From positions 650,848 through 714,847 of the forward strand of contig JAOAUZ010000001.1 of assembly GCA_025464625.1 (NCBI GenBank): DNA of 64,000 nucleotides, written 5' to 3'. A program made the position numbers and the translations under genes. Each line of letters opens with the position of its first letter. Position 1 is the stretch's first letter. A model generated the notes under the pieces. The model ran no database searches. It was given only the letters and a program-made list of their open reading frames with translations, and was not told the origin of the DNA. This DNA comes from Rickettsiales bacterium. Its GTDB lineage: Bacteria > Pseudomonadota > Alphaproteobacteria > Rickettsiales > SXRF01. This document shows, piece by piece, positions 53,145 through 61,951 of this stretch.

Positions 53145-54251
53145 ATGGCAGATACAGAACCAACCAACGTAGATGATGAAGCGGCCGCAGCCGAGTGGGC
53201 TTCAATGCTTGAGCTTGAGGATAAAAAAGCAGCCGATCCAACGGCGGTTGACGCTGCTGCTGGTGAAGAGACAGCGCGGGTTTTAAATCAGAATGAAATT
53301 GATACACTTCTTGGTTTTGATGTAAAAAAAGAAGGCGGTGGTTCGCGCACGGATGGGATATTTGCCATCCTTGATAAATCCATGACGGCATATGAAAAAT
53401 TGCCGATGATGGAGGTTGTGTTTGATCGTTTGGTACGCCAATTATCAACATCGCTGCGTAATTTCACTTCGGAAAACGTTGATGTTAGCTTGGATTCTAT
53501 GGCGAGCATCCGTTTTGACGATTACCTGAATTCTATTCCACTTCCTGCACTTCTGGTGGTTTTCCGCGCAGTTGAGTGGGAAAATTTTGGTATTATAACA
53601 GTTGATAGTTCGCATATTTATTCAATGGTGGATATTTTGCTCGGCGGTCGCAAATCAGACCGCCCAGTTCGTGTGGAAGGTAGACCATATACAACTATTG
53701 AGCAGGACATCGTAAAGCGCATGGTAGATGTGGTTCTGGCTGATATGAGTGCGGCTTTTGAGCCTCTATCGCCAGTCACCTTCCACTTTGAACGATTGGA
53801 AAGCAACCCGCGTTTTGCAACCATAACCCGCCCTGGAAATCCAGCATTGCTAATTAAGTTCCGCGTCGACATGGCCGAGGATCGTGGCGGTATGTTGGAA
53901 ATATTATTACCACATACAACACTTGAGCCAGTTCGTGATTTGCTGCTGCAAATGTTCATGGGTGAGAACTTTGGTAAAGATACAGTATGGGAAAAATATT
54001 TAGGTAAAGAATTACGCGGTACTAACATAGAAATTGAAGCCATATTTAACGAAAAAATGGTAACTCTTAAAGATGTCATGAGCCTAAAAGTTGGCAGCAC
54101 TATGTTGCTTGATTGCAGCCCTGATGACGATATTACACTACGCTGCGGCGGTATACCAGTTACGACTGGTACTCTTGGTAGAGTCCGCGAGAATATAGCC
54201 ATCTCCATTCATGATTCAGTTAAACAAAAAACAAAGGACACTCAGCTATGA
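53145..54251 (+). CDS. fliM: Flagellar motor switch protein FliM
   Basis: A 368-residue FliM, slightly long because of an acidic Ala/Glu N-terminal extension (about 1-45). The CheY-P-binding motif LNQNEIDTLLGF is at about residues 48-60, the central CheC-like domain has EVVFDRLVRQLSTSLRNFTS, and the C-terminal SpoA domain has EIEAIFNEKMVTLKDVMSLKVG. It forms the C-ring and sets rotation direction. It overlaps the next gene by 4 bp. Confidence 0.95.
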   Translation: MADTEPTNVDDEAAAAEWASMLELEDKKAADPTAVDAAAGEETARVLNQNEIDTLLGFDVKKEGGGSRTDGIFAILDKSMTAYEKLPMMEVVFDRLVRQLSTSLRNFTSENVDVSLDSMASIRFDDYLNSIPLPALLVVFRAVEWENFGIITVDSSHIYSMVDILLGGRKSDRPVRVEGRPYTTIEQDIVKRMVDVVLADMSAAFEPLSPVTFHFERLESNPRFATITRPGNPALLIKFRVDMAEDRGGMLEILLPHTTLEPVRDLLLQMFMGENFGKDTVWEKYLGKELRGTNIEIEAIFNEKMVTLKDVMSLKVGSTMLLDCSPDDDITLRCGGIPVTTGTLGRVRENIAISIHDSVKQKTKDTQL

Positions 54252-54910
54252 GCCTAGATATAGCCAGTCTATTGCTGAATTTTTTAATTATTGGATTATT
54301 GATGGCGACTATTAGTTATTGCTGGGTATTAAATAAACGCATTAAAATTTTGCAGGATGGAAAGAGTGAGCTGGCGAATCTTCTAAAATACTTTGATGAG
54401 TCAACAACCCGAGCTTCGGAGAGCATAGTCGCCCTCCAAACTGCCAGTAAGAAAATTGGTGAAAATATACAAGCGCGCATTGATAAAGTGAATTATTTGA
54501 TGGATGATCTTGCTTTTATGATTGAAAAAGGTAACCGCCTCACCAATCAGCTTGATGCTAATTTTGCGGTGAATCGTGCGCGTAATCGTGTTATTGCTGA
54601 AGATAATACGCCAGACGGTTTGGAAGAAACGGTAAATTTAGAAAAAATATCTCCAAAGTCCTCAGCAACCAAAGAATATCAACAGCAACCGAAAACTGTA
54701 GAAAAAATTTCAACTAAAGAAAAAACCGCTGCTTCTCTGGAGGCAGTTCTTGATCGGGTTATTGGTAGAACAAAACCAGCAAATTTAAATGAGCATAACG
54801 AAATAGTTGAAAAACCATCTGCTCCAAACCGTTCCAAAGCTGCCAGCAGTGCCAGATCAAAAGCAGAAAAAGAACTGTTGGATATGATTCGTGCTGGTAT
54901 AAAAGGATAG
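54248..54910 (+). CDS. DUF6468 flagellar-cluster protein
   Basis: A 220-residue protein with one N-terminal membrane helix (about 8-27), a following coiled coil (about 30-90, LNKRIKILQDGKSELANLLKYFDESTTRASESIVALQTASKKI) and a low-complexity charged C-terminus. This matches the DUF6468 protein found between fliM and motE in many alphaproteobacteria; the molecular role is not established. It overlaps fliM by 4 bp, and motE follows after 7 bp. Confidence 0.8.
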   Translation: MSLDIASLLLNFLIIGLLMATISYCWVLNKRIKILQDGKSELANLLKYFDESTTRASESIVALQTASKKIGENIQARIDKVNYLMDDLAFMIEKGNRLTNQLDANFAVNRARNRVIAEDNTPDGLEETVNLEKISPKSSATKEYQQQPKTVEKISTKEKTAASLEAVLDRVIGRTKPANLNEHNEIVEKPSAPNRSKAASSARSKAEKELLDMIRAGIKG

Positions 54911-54917
54911 AAATAAC

Positions 54918-55772
54918 GTGATACGAAAACCTAGACTTCTTCCAGCAACCATTGTCACGGCTATGTTATTGTTGTGCGTTAAAGTGGTGGGGATGGTTCG
55001 TGATACTGAATCATTATTTATCTCCAGCGTAGAAGCGCAACAACCAGAAAAGCCTTCTAACGTTTCAACAGAGAAGCCTAAAGATCTTCCAGATCAAGGA
55101 GAAAAAAAGAAATCCGACGATAAAAAATCTGATGGGAAAAAGGTAGAAGAAAAGAAAGCTGAGGACGATAAGGGAGAAGAAAAGAAAACTGAGGAAAAAC
55201 ATCCTGAAGAAGGTGGAGAACATAAAAAAGAAGAAAAGAAAGACAAAGAAAATCCAAACGTATCTAAGGAATTGGAATCATCTACTGATCATCGTTTTAC
55301 TGCCGTTGAAGTTGAACTTCTGCAAAGTCTGTCAAAAAGGCGTGAGGAGTTAGATCGCTGGGAAAATAATATCCAAATTAAAGAGTCTGCCCTTGATGCC
55401 ACGCAGAAACGTATTGATGATAAAATCAAACAGATTGAGGCAATGAAAAAACAGGTAGCAATTCTTCTTGCACAATACAATACACAGGAAGATGCAAAAA
55501 TTCATAGCCTTGTGAAAATCTACGAAAATATGAAGCCATCAGAGGCTGCTCGTATTTTTGACGAGGTTGAAATGCCAATTCTATTATTAGTTATTGATTC
55601 TATGGCAGAAAAAAAAGCTGCGCCTATACTTGCGGCTATGAATCCTAAAAAAGCTAAACAATTAACCGTAGAACTAGCTAATGAGCGTAAAATTAATACT
55701 AAAATAACTTCTGGGGCAGAGACACAAATCGCACCGCCAGCAGAGGCAACGCCACCTAAACCAGCACAGTGA
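54918..55772 (+). CDS. motE: MotE-like flagellar protein (MgtE N-terminal-like domain)
   Basis: A 284-residue protein starting at GTG 54918, with an AAAGGA site upstream. A leader or anchor helix (about 8-25) precedes a ~70-residue Lys/Glu/Asp repeat-rich stretch (EEKKAEDDKGEEKKTEEKH and similar), a coiled coil (about 130-185) and an MgtE-N-like domain (LVKIYENMKPSEAARIFDEVEMPILLLVIDSMAEKKAAPILAAMNPKKAKQLTVELA). MotE is the periplasmic chaperone of the stator protein MotC. The charged stretch is longer than needed for the fold and probably a flexible linker. Confidence 0.86.
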   Translation: MIRKPRLLPATIVTAMLLLCVKVVGMVRDTESLFISSVEAQQPEKPSNVSTEKPKDLPDQGEKKKSDDKKSDGKKVEEKKAEDDKGEEKKTEEKHPEEGGEHKKEEKKDKENPNVSKELESSTDHRFTAVEVELLQSLSKRREELDRWENNIQIKESALDATQKRIDDKIKQIEAMKKQVAILLAQYNTQEDAKIHSLVKIYENMKPSEAARIFDEVEMPILLLVIDSMAEKKAAPILAAMNPKKAKQLTVELANERKINTKITSGAETQIAPPAEATPPKPAQ

Positions 55773-55823
55773 TATTAACACAGCGCCAATTTATTTTTTA
55801 TTAAAAACCAGAGAAGAAACTAT

Positions 55824-57245
55824 ATGACGACACAAGCAGCACAAAATAAGAATAGCCACCGCTTTACACCTACCATTTTCCGTGAGTATGATATTCGTGG
55901 AATAGTTGGGCAAACTTTGTTTGCTCAGGATGCGTATTATATTGCCCGTGCCTTTGCCACAAAGGCAGCAGAAAAACAGAAGGATGGTATTATTTGTGTA
56001 GGTCGTGATGGTCGGTTAAGTTCTCCTGAAATGCATGAAGCTGTTTGTCGTGGGATTGTTGATAGTGGTCTGAACGTGTTAGACATTGGTCTTGGACCTA
56101 CTCCAATGTTATACTATGCAGCTTACACCAGAAAAGCTGTTGGTGGAATTATGATTACTGGCTCACACAACCCACCAGACCATAATGGTTTCAAATTCGT
56201 ATTCCAAAATCAAGCGTTTTACGGTGCTGCTATTGCCGAACTTAGAACAATTGCCGAAAATAATGCTCTAATTAGCGGTAATGGAAAAATTGAAAAGCTA
56301 GATATTCATGAAACCTACATATCAGCATTGCTTGCAGCTTACGATGGTAACCGTGAACTATCTGTTGGCTGGGATGCAGGAAATGGTGCAACTGGTGAAA
56401 TCATGTCTGCACTTTGTAACCGTTTAGCGGGAAAACATGTGCCACTTAATGAAAAGATTGACGGAACATTTCCAGCACATCACCCAGACCCGACAGTGCC
56501 AGAAAATTTAGAGCAGATAATAAAAACTGTCCGCGAGAAAAAACTGGATGTTGGTATAGCCTTTGATGGTGATGGTGATCGTCTCGGTGTGGTTGATGAT
56601 GAAGGCTCTATCCTGTGGGGTGACCAGCTTCTTATGCTCTACGCTGCGGATATTTTGCGGGAAAAACCAAAAGCAGTTATCATAGCTGATGTTAAGGCAA
56701 GTGGCGCGCTTTTTGATGAGGTGGAAAGGCTTGGCGGCACGCCACTAATGTGGAAAACTGGGCATTCTTTGATAAAATCAAAAATGAAAGAAACTAGCTC
56801 TCCGCTCGCTGGTGAAATGAGCGGACACCTATTCTTTGCTGATAAATATTATGGCTTTGATGATGCGCTATATGCTGCTGTGCGCCTTCTTGGATTGCTC
56901 TCACGCAGCAATAAAAAACTTTCTGACCTGCGCAAAGCACTACCTAAACGTATCAATACTCCAGAAATCCGTTTCCCTTGTGATGATTTGCGTAAATTCA
57001 CTGTAATTGACGAAGTAAAATCACGCCTCCAAAAGTCAGGTGCAAAATTTAGTGATGTTGACGGCGTGCGTGTAACCACTAAAGACGGCTGGTGGTTGTT
57101 GCGTGCCTCTAACACACAGGCGATGCTGGTTGCCCGTTGTGAGGGCGAGGATAATGCTGGTTTGGAACGTTTGCAAAATGATTTACGGTCGCAATTAGCA
57201 CTTAGCAATGTTGAACTCCCCAAAGAGTCGTCCAATCATCATTAA
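55824..57245 (+). CDS. Phosphomannomutase / phosphoglucomutase
   Basis: A 473-residue alpha-D-phosphohexomutase. FREYDIRGIVGQTL at the N-terminus, catalytic phosphoserine in GGIMITGSHNPPDHNGFK, the metal loop DGDGDRLGVVD, and the sugar loop GEMSGHLFF. It interconverts hexose 1- and 6-phosphates (AlgC/ManB type), supplying GDP-mannose or UDP-glucose precursors, probably for the EPS locus upstream. Mannose versus glucose preference is not decided by sequence. Confidence 0.92.
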   Translation: MTTQAAQNKNSHRFTPTIFREYDIRGIVGQTLFAQDAYYIARAFATKAAEKQKDGIICVGRDGRLSSPEMHEAVCRGIVDSGLNVLDIGLGPTPMLYYAAYTRKAVGGIMITGSHNPPDHNGFKFVFQNQAFYGAAIAELRTIAENNALISGNGKIEKLDIHETYISALLAAYDGNRELSVGWDAGNGATGEIMSALCNRLAGKHVPLNEKIDGTFPAHHPDPTVPENLEQIIKTVREKKLDVGIAFDGDGDRLGVVDDEGSILWGDQLLMLYAADILREKPKAVIIADVKASGALFDEVERLGGTPLMWKTGHSLIKSKMKETSSPLAGEMSGHLFFADKYYGFDDALYAAVRLLGLLSRSNKKLSDLRKALPKRINTPEIRFPCDDLRKFTVIDEVKSRLQKSGAKFSDVDGVRVTTKDGWWLLRASNTQAMLVARCEGEDNAGLERLQNDLRSQLALSNVELPKESSNHH

Positions 57246-57257
57246 GAAATAAAAGTT

Positions 57258-57334
57258 CGGAGTGTGGCGCAGCTCGGTAGCGCACTTGCATGGGGTGCAA
57301 GGGGTCGCTGGTTCAAATCCAGTCACTCCGACCA
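57258..57334 (+). tRNA. tRNA-Pro (anticodon GGG), CCA encoded
   Basis: Full cloverleaf: acceptor CGGAGTG / CACTCCG, D arm GCGCAGCTCGGTAGCGC, anticodon stem CTTGC / GCAAG around ATGGGGT (anticodon GGG), T arm GCTGG-TTCAAAT-CCAGT, discriminator A and encoded CCA. 77 nt. Confidence 0.97.
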
Positions 57335-57351
57335 TCCGTCAATCCAGCAAG

Positions 57352-58719
57352 CTATGCTTGCTTTTTTACTCCATAAACAGATCTTGCCACGACTATAACA
57401 AACATTATCCCGCCGATTATGGCAAGCAGACCGCCTAGCCCCATAAAGCCCATGGCAGCTTTAATATCCGTGGCTAGTTCTACACCGCCACCGCATGGTG
57501 TTTTGCGTTGTAGCCCGCCATATCCGCCAGAATATGCAAGCCCAGAAATATGCATCAACTGCCCGAAACCATAAACAATCGGCTGCCAATAAGCCAGCTT
57601 CCAACCAGCCACAGCACGATAGCCAAAACGCGGCAGAAACAAATAGGCAGCTCCCATAAATGCCAATGTAACGCCAACTATTGAGCCGTGATAATGGGCG
57701 GGAATAACCACATTCTGCCCACTAATCAAACCAGCTAGAAAACCACCATAAATAAATAGCAGTAGAGACATCAGCAACGCTGACCATAACGCCCGCCCCT
57801 CACCTTTGCGTTTAGAACGTATTTTCCACAAAACAGGAATAATAAAAAGCGCGAGGATAAGTGGAGCAATTCCACCAGCAACAATCATTCCACCCGTAAA
57901 AAACTCACGATACTGCGAGGAAGTAACCTCAAATAAAAAATAAGGCAGTGGTGTTATAATAGCTGCCAGCAAACCAACTGAAAACAAGGCGTAAAGAAGT
58001 TTATTGGAGATAGAAAAATCTGGTTTTAATGCCACTGCCAGCAACAACCAACACACCAGCAAAATCTGCGTGTGAACGAATTGCAGAACATGCCCTCCAC
58101 CCCAAAAACCAAGCTCATAATATTGTTGACCGTCAATTTGCGGTGGAAGTGATTTGAACGACCACACAAATGCAGCTATCGCAAACAGGGCTATTACTCC
58201 ACTGCTAAAAACCCCAAACCTTAGTGGCTCGGAAAAAACTTTGCTATCTTTTTTGCTAGTGAATAAGTGCCAGAGCATCAGCCCTACGCCACATAATAAA
58301 AAAGATAATCCTAAAAAGAAAATAGGATTCATAATCACAGGTATGTAATTGCTCATCACCCCTGCCCCTTCCCCACCAAATGGAGCAATGGAAATAAAAA
58401 CCATACCTAAAATAAAGCAGGTTTGCGCTGCCCTTCTAGTGTAGGTGATGCACGGCTTTGCAGATTCAGTGAGCAAGCTCCAAAACATGCAGGCAATGGA
58501 TAAAAACCACACCAACACTGATAAATCAACATGCGCCACCAGAGCCTTATGAAATAAATTCATAAAAAATGGCATATCGCAAAATCCCGGTGTACGGGAA
58601 GTAACCAGAATCAATGAAAAAATCCCCGCAATTGCCAGCGACCAAACCCCAATCATCAACCAACGATTTGAAGTTTTCTTAAACTGTATAGTTTCTAAAA
58701 AAAATTGAGAATCTGGCAT
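57352..58719 (-). CDS. Heme-copper oxidase subunit I-like membrane protein, apparently without CuB ligands
   Basis: A 455-residue protein with about 12 membrane helices in the heme-copper oxidase subunit I superfamily. PAHYHGSIVGVTLAFMGAAYLFLPRFGY (His342, His344) aligns with the helix X HxH that binds the two hemes, and FHKALVAHVDLSV (His57, His63) could hold the other low-spin heme ligand. Helix VI keeps one His (GGGHVLQF, His210), but the active-site Tyr position is Phe214. The helix VII His-His pair that binds CuB appears replaced around TPLPYFLFEV (256-265). It may be a heme-binding relative that does not reduce oxygen. It diverges from ctaA, which makes heme A. Confidence 0.75.
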   Translation of the reverse strand: MPDSQFFLETIQFKKTSNRWLMIGVWSLAIAGIFSLILVTSRTPGFCDMPFFMNLFHKALVAHVDLSVLVWFLSIACMFWSLLTESAKPCITYTRRAAQTCFILGMVFISIAPFGGEGAGVMSNYIPVIMNPIFFLGLSFLLCGVGLMLWHLFTSKKDSKVFSEPLRFGVFSSGVIALFAIAAFVWSFKSLPPQIDGQQYYELGFWGGGHVLQFVHTQILLVCWLLLAVALKPDFSISNKLLYALFSVGLLAAIITPLPYFLFEVTSSQYREFFTGGMIVAGGIAPLILALFIIPVLWKIRSKRKGEGRALWSALLMSLLLFIYGGFLAGLISGQNVVIPAHYHGSIVGVTLAFMGAAYLFLPRFGYRAVAGWKLAYWQPIVYGFGQLMHISGLAYSGGYGGLQRKTPCGGGVELATDIKAAMGFMGLGGLLAIIGGIMFVIVVARSVYGVKKQA

Positions 58720-58804
58720 TTTTATAACTTGATAAAATGATGTAAAAGCTTAAAGAACATATCGATTAGTTTTGTGTCATGCTATAAAAAAATTATAGGG
58801 AAAT

Positions 58805-59956
58805 ATGCAATCCGCACCAGTTGTTCGTGACCGTCGCACCGTTCTGACATGGCTTGCGGTGTGTTTGTTTTTTGTTGCGCTGATGGTGGTAGTTGGTGGC
58901 TATACACGCCTTTCTGGTTCAGGACTTTCTATCACTAAATGGAAACCGATTCATGGGGTAATTCCTCCGCTTAATGAGAGTGAGTGGCTGGAGGAATTCG
59001 TTTCCTATCAAAATACACCTCAATACAAACTCGTTAATAGCGACATGTCACTTACTGGTTTTAAGGATATATTCTGGCCAGAATTTATACACAGGTTGCT
59101 TGCCCGCACGATAGGAGTGGTATTTTTTTTCCCATTGTTAGTTTTTGCTATCCGCAAAAGCCTTACAAAAAAATTCTTCTGGAAAATGGTAGGGATTTTT
59201 GCGCTGGGAGGTTTGCAAGGTGGAATAGGCTGGATTATGGTGGCAAGCGGACTCCAAGATTTACCTTATGTCAACCACACCAAGCTTGCTCTACACCTAG
59301 GAATTGCATTTATAATTTTTGCTCTGATTCTGTGGAATTTTCTTAGCTTGTTAAACAAGAATTGTCATCCCGAGCTTGTCGAGGGATCTTATCTTTATAA
59401 AACCAAAGCACAAGATCATTCGACTCCGCTTCGCTACGCTCATGATGACAGCAACATCCGCCATCCATCTTCAGTCATTTATGCGTATAAAATATGGTTT
59501 TTCCTGTTGTTTGTGCAAATCATCTTTGGCGGATTTATGGCTGGGCTGCATGCTGGGCTTGTGTATAACACATGGCCAACTATGAACGGTGAATTCCTAC
59601 CAAACGAGCTACTTAATTCCTCATTGTTAAATATTAATATATTGGGAAATATCACATTTATTCAATTTATACACCGTATGCTTGCAGTTTTCATTGCAAT
59701 TTTCTATTTATTATGGTGTTATTTCAGCAGAAAATATATTGTAGCTAATAATCTAGGGTGCATTTGTTTATTTCTCGCGCTGGTGATTTTGATACAATTT
59801 ACGCTTGGTGTTGTTACTTTAATTTTTAATGTACCACTTCTTGCTGCACTAACTCATCAAATAGTTGCACTATTTTTATGGGCAATGGCAGTTTGGGTTT
59901 TATATGGATTAAGTAATTATATTAACAGAACAAAACATGTTGAGTTAGTTAAATGA
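58805..59956 (+). CDS. ctaA: Heme A synthase CtaA with an in-frame repeat insertion
   Basis: A 383-residue, eight-helix CtaA that oxidises heme O to heme A. Heme-binding histidines are visible in [26 protein letters not shown] and [11 protein letters not shown], with the family stretches [16 protein letters not shown] and [16 protein letters not shown]. Between helices IV and V, residues 187-216 (CHPELVEGS...[11 protein letters not shown]) are encoded by an 88-bp palindromic repeat (59363-59450) that keeps the frame. The extra loop would be on the membrane surface. The ATG has AGGGA upstream. It overlaps hemA by 4 bp. Confidence 0.93.
   Translation: MQSAPVVRDRRTVLTWLAVCLFFVALMVVVGGYTRLSGSGLSITKWKPIHGVIPPLNESEWLEEFVSYQNTPQYKLVNSDMSLTGFKDIFWPEFIHRLLARTIGVVFFFPLLVFAIRKSLTKKFFWKMVGIFALGGLQGGIGWIMVASGLQDLPYVNHTKLALHLGIAFIIFALILWNFLSLLNKNCHPELVEGSYLYKTKAQDHSTPLRYAHDDSNIRHPSSVIYAYKIWFFLLFVQIIFGGFMAGLHAGLVYNTWPTMNGEFLPNELLNSSLLNINILGNITFIQFIHRMLAVFIAIFYLLWCYFSRKYIVANNLGCICLFLALVILIQFTLGVVTLIFNVPLLAALTHQIVALFLWAMAVWVLYGLSNYINRTKHVELVK
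59363..59450. repeat. Palindromic repeat element inserted inside ctaA
   Basis: An 88-bp element with TGTCATC at the left end and GATGACA at the right end; inner arms GAGCTTGTCGAGGGATCTT and AAGATCATTCGACTCCGCTT. It has no stop codon in the ctaA frame. It belongs to the same class as 25994-26064. Confidence 0.9.
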
Positions 59957-61194
59957 CTAATGAAAAGGTAGATTATAACCAACTATTCAATCAGAGCATA
60001 GAGCGCCTGAAAAATGAGGGGCGTTATCGGGTGTTCAATGATTTGGAGCGTAAAGCTGGCTCGTTCCCTCACGCCAAAAGCCATATTACAGGCAAAGTGG
60101 TAAATGTTTGGTGCAGCAATGATTATCTAGGCATGGGGCAACACCCTAAAGTTATCTCTGCTATGTCGGAAGCTATTGGTCGTTTCGGTGCTGGAGCAGG
60201 TGGTACACGCAATATTTCTGGTACACATCACGCCATTATAACTCTTGAAGAAACAATCGCTGAACTTCATCAAAAAGAGGCTGCTCTGGTTATGACTTCT
60301 GGCTATGTCACCAACGAAGCTGCCCTTTCCACTTTATGCTCAATATTGCCTAACTGTATAATTTTTTCTGATGCCTACAACCACGCATCAATGATTCACG
60401 GAATGAGGAGTAGCAAGGCTGAAAAGAAGGTTTTCCGCCATAACGACGTGAATCATTTGGAAGAATTATTAAAAGCAGCAGATCCCAACCGTCCTAAAAT
60501 TATTGCTTTCGAATCAGTCTATTCAATGGACGGCGATATTTCTCCAATTAAAGAATTCTGCGATCTTGCCGATAAATATAACGCCCTTACCTATCTTGAT
60601 GAAGTACATGCTGTGGGTATGTATGGTGAACATGGCGCTGGCGTTGCGCAGCGCGAAGGCTTGATGCACCGCCTATCGATTATTCAAGGCACTCTGGGCA
60701 AGGCTTTTGGGGTTATGGGTGGCTATGTTGCGAGTTCACGCCTAATTATTGACGTGATTCGCTCTTATGCTTCCGGCTTTATTTTTACCACAGCTATTCC
60801 ACCTGCCCTTGCTGCTGGTGCAAACGCCAGCATCCGCCATTTGATGGAGAGTGGTGAAGAACGCAAACGACATCAATATAATGTAAGTGTTTTAAAGGAT
60901 ATGATGCAGAAGGCTGGTTTGCCTGTTATGCCTACCCAGAGTCATATTTTGCCTGTGCTAGTTGCTGACCCTGTGCTTTGCAAAAAAGCATCTGATATGC
61001 TGCTCAACCAGTTTGATATTTATGTGCAACCTATTAATTTTCCAACAGTACCTCGCGGAACGGAACGGTTGCGTATTACTCCAACCCCTAACCACACCCA
61101 CGAAATGATGTTTGAGCTTACCCGCGCACTGGTCTGGGTCTTTGAAAGGCTAGAAATTAAGCCAGATATAGCGATTTTGGATAAAGCCGCGTAA
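59953..61194 (+). CDS. hemA: 5-aminolevulinate synthase
   Basis: A 413-residue ALAS of the alpha-oxoamine synthase family, the C4 heme route typical of alphaproteobacteria. [57 protein letters not shown] and the PLP lysine Lys250 in [16 protein letters not shown] are all present. It makes 5-aminolevulinate from glycine and succinyl-CoA. It overlaps ctaA by 4 bp, so heme precursor supply and heme A synthesis are cotranscribed. An 11-bp tandem duplication, CGCGTAAAGAT, straddles the stop region (about 61190-61210). Confidence 0.96.
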   Translation: MTNEKVDYNQLFNQSIERLKNEGRYRVFNDLERKAGSFPHAKSHITGKVVNVWCSNDYLGMGQHPKVISAMSEAIGRFGAGAGGTRNISGTHHAIITLEETIAELHQKEAALVMTSGYVTNEAALSTLCSILPNCIIFSDAYNHASMIHGMRSSKAEKKVFRHNDVNHLEELLKAADPNRPKIIAFESVYSMDGDISPIKEFCDLADKYNALTYLDEVHAVGMYGEHGAGVAQREGLMHRLSIIQGTLGKAFGVMGGYVASSRLIIDVIRSYASGFIFTTAIPPALAAGANASIRHLMESGEERKRHQYNVSVLKDMMQKAGLPVMPTQSHILPVLVADPVLCKKASDMLLNQFDIYVQPINFPTVPRGTERLRITPTPNHTHEMMFELTRALVWVFERLEIKPDIAILDKAA

Positions 61195-61283
61195 AGATCG
61201 CGTAAAGATATAGATTGAATTTATCGGCAATTTGTGTAATATATCGTTAATTAAAATAAACCTATTTTGGTTAGGATTGAACT

Positions 61284-61808
61284 ATGGCTAACTCAGATGA
61301 TGCTAAAAAAATAGGTGGAGACCTGAAGAATTCTGGGGTTTCTGTAGAACATAATGGTCCTAATGTGTACATGTCAGGTACACCCTATGGCTTAGGGCTT
61401 GGGATTGATGTTCCCATTGCGACCAAGGCGTTTACCCTTGGTGCTTCTGTACATAGTGGCAGCCCTGCGATTGGAAACCAATTTATGGGCAGAGCTGATT
61501 TTAAGCCATTAAATACTGAATTTGGTGCTGATAGCCCTGTTGGAAAATTTAAGGCTGATGCTGGTGTTTTTGGTGCTATTGCTTATGGTGAGAGAGGCTC
61601 TCATTCTTTCTTTGGCGCGAGAACGAACGGAGATAAAGGTTTTGTTCCAATTGCTGGTCTATCTGCATCTGTTGAGCATGTTAAAAGTGGTTTTAACATG
61701 GGTTTTGATGCAGGTCTTCCACTTACTAGCTCTAATTCTCATAATTCTCGTTATTCATCGAATTATGAACCTCCATTCGTCGGCGTTAAGTTTGGAAAAA
61801 GATTCTAG
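61284..61808 (+). CDS. Hypothetical glycine-rich protein
   Basis: A 174-residue protein I do not recognise. No signal peptide is seen (MANSDDAKKIGGDLKNSG). The body is Gly/Ser-rich with alternating beta-like strands (YGLGLGIDVPIATKAFTLGASVHSG, AGVFGAIAYGERGSHSFFGAR, GFNMGFDAGLPL) and ends VGVKFGKRF, a terminal Phe as in outer-membrane barrels. If it is a barrel, its export signal is missing or the true start is different. AGGATT precedes the ATG. It stands alone between hemA and the aldehyde dehydrogenase. Confidence 0.6.
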   Translation: MANSDDAKKIGGDLKNSGVSVEHNGPNVYMSGTPYGLGLGIDVPIATKAFTLGASVHSGSPAIGNQFMGRADFKPLNTEFGADSPVGKFKADAGVFGAIAYGERGSHSFFGARTNGDKGFVPIAGLSASVEHVKSGFNMGFDAGLPLTSSNSHNSRYSSNYEPPFVGVKFGKRF

Positions 61809-61951
61809 ATTTCTGTAACTAGAGCATTTACCCTTATTTTACAGCCTGTTTTATATTGTCACAGAACCTTCACTTGATTTTTTATAGCAAAAACAACATA
61901 ATTTGTTGGTAGCAAAGAGCCTGTTTTTTGTTATAAAACAAGGAATAAAAA

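Noticed and set aside
57352-58719. Annotation as a functional nitric oxide reductase or cbb3 oxidase
   Set aside because: The expected CuB/FeB histidine pair and partner subunit genes are not seen.
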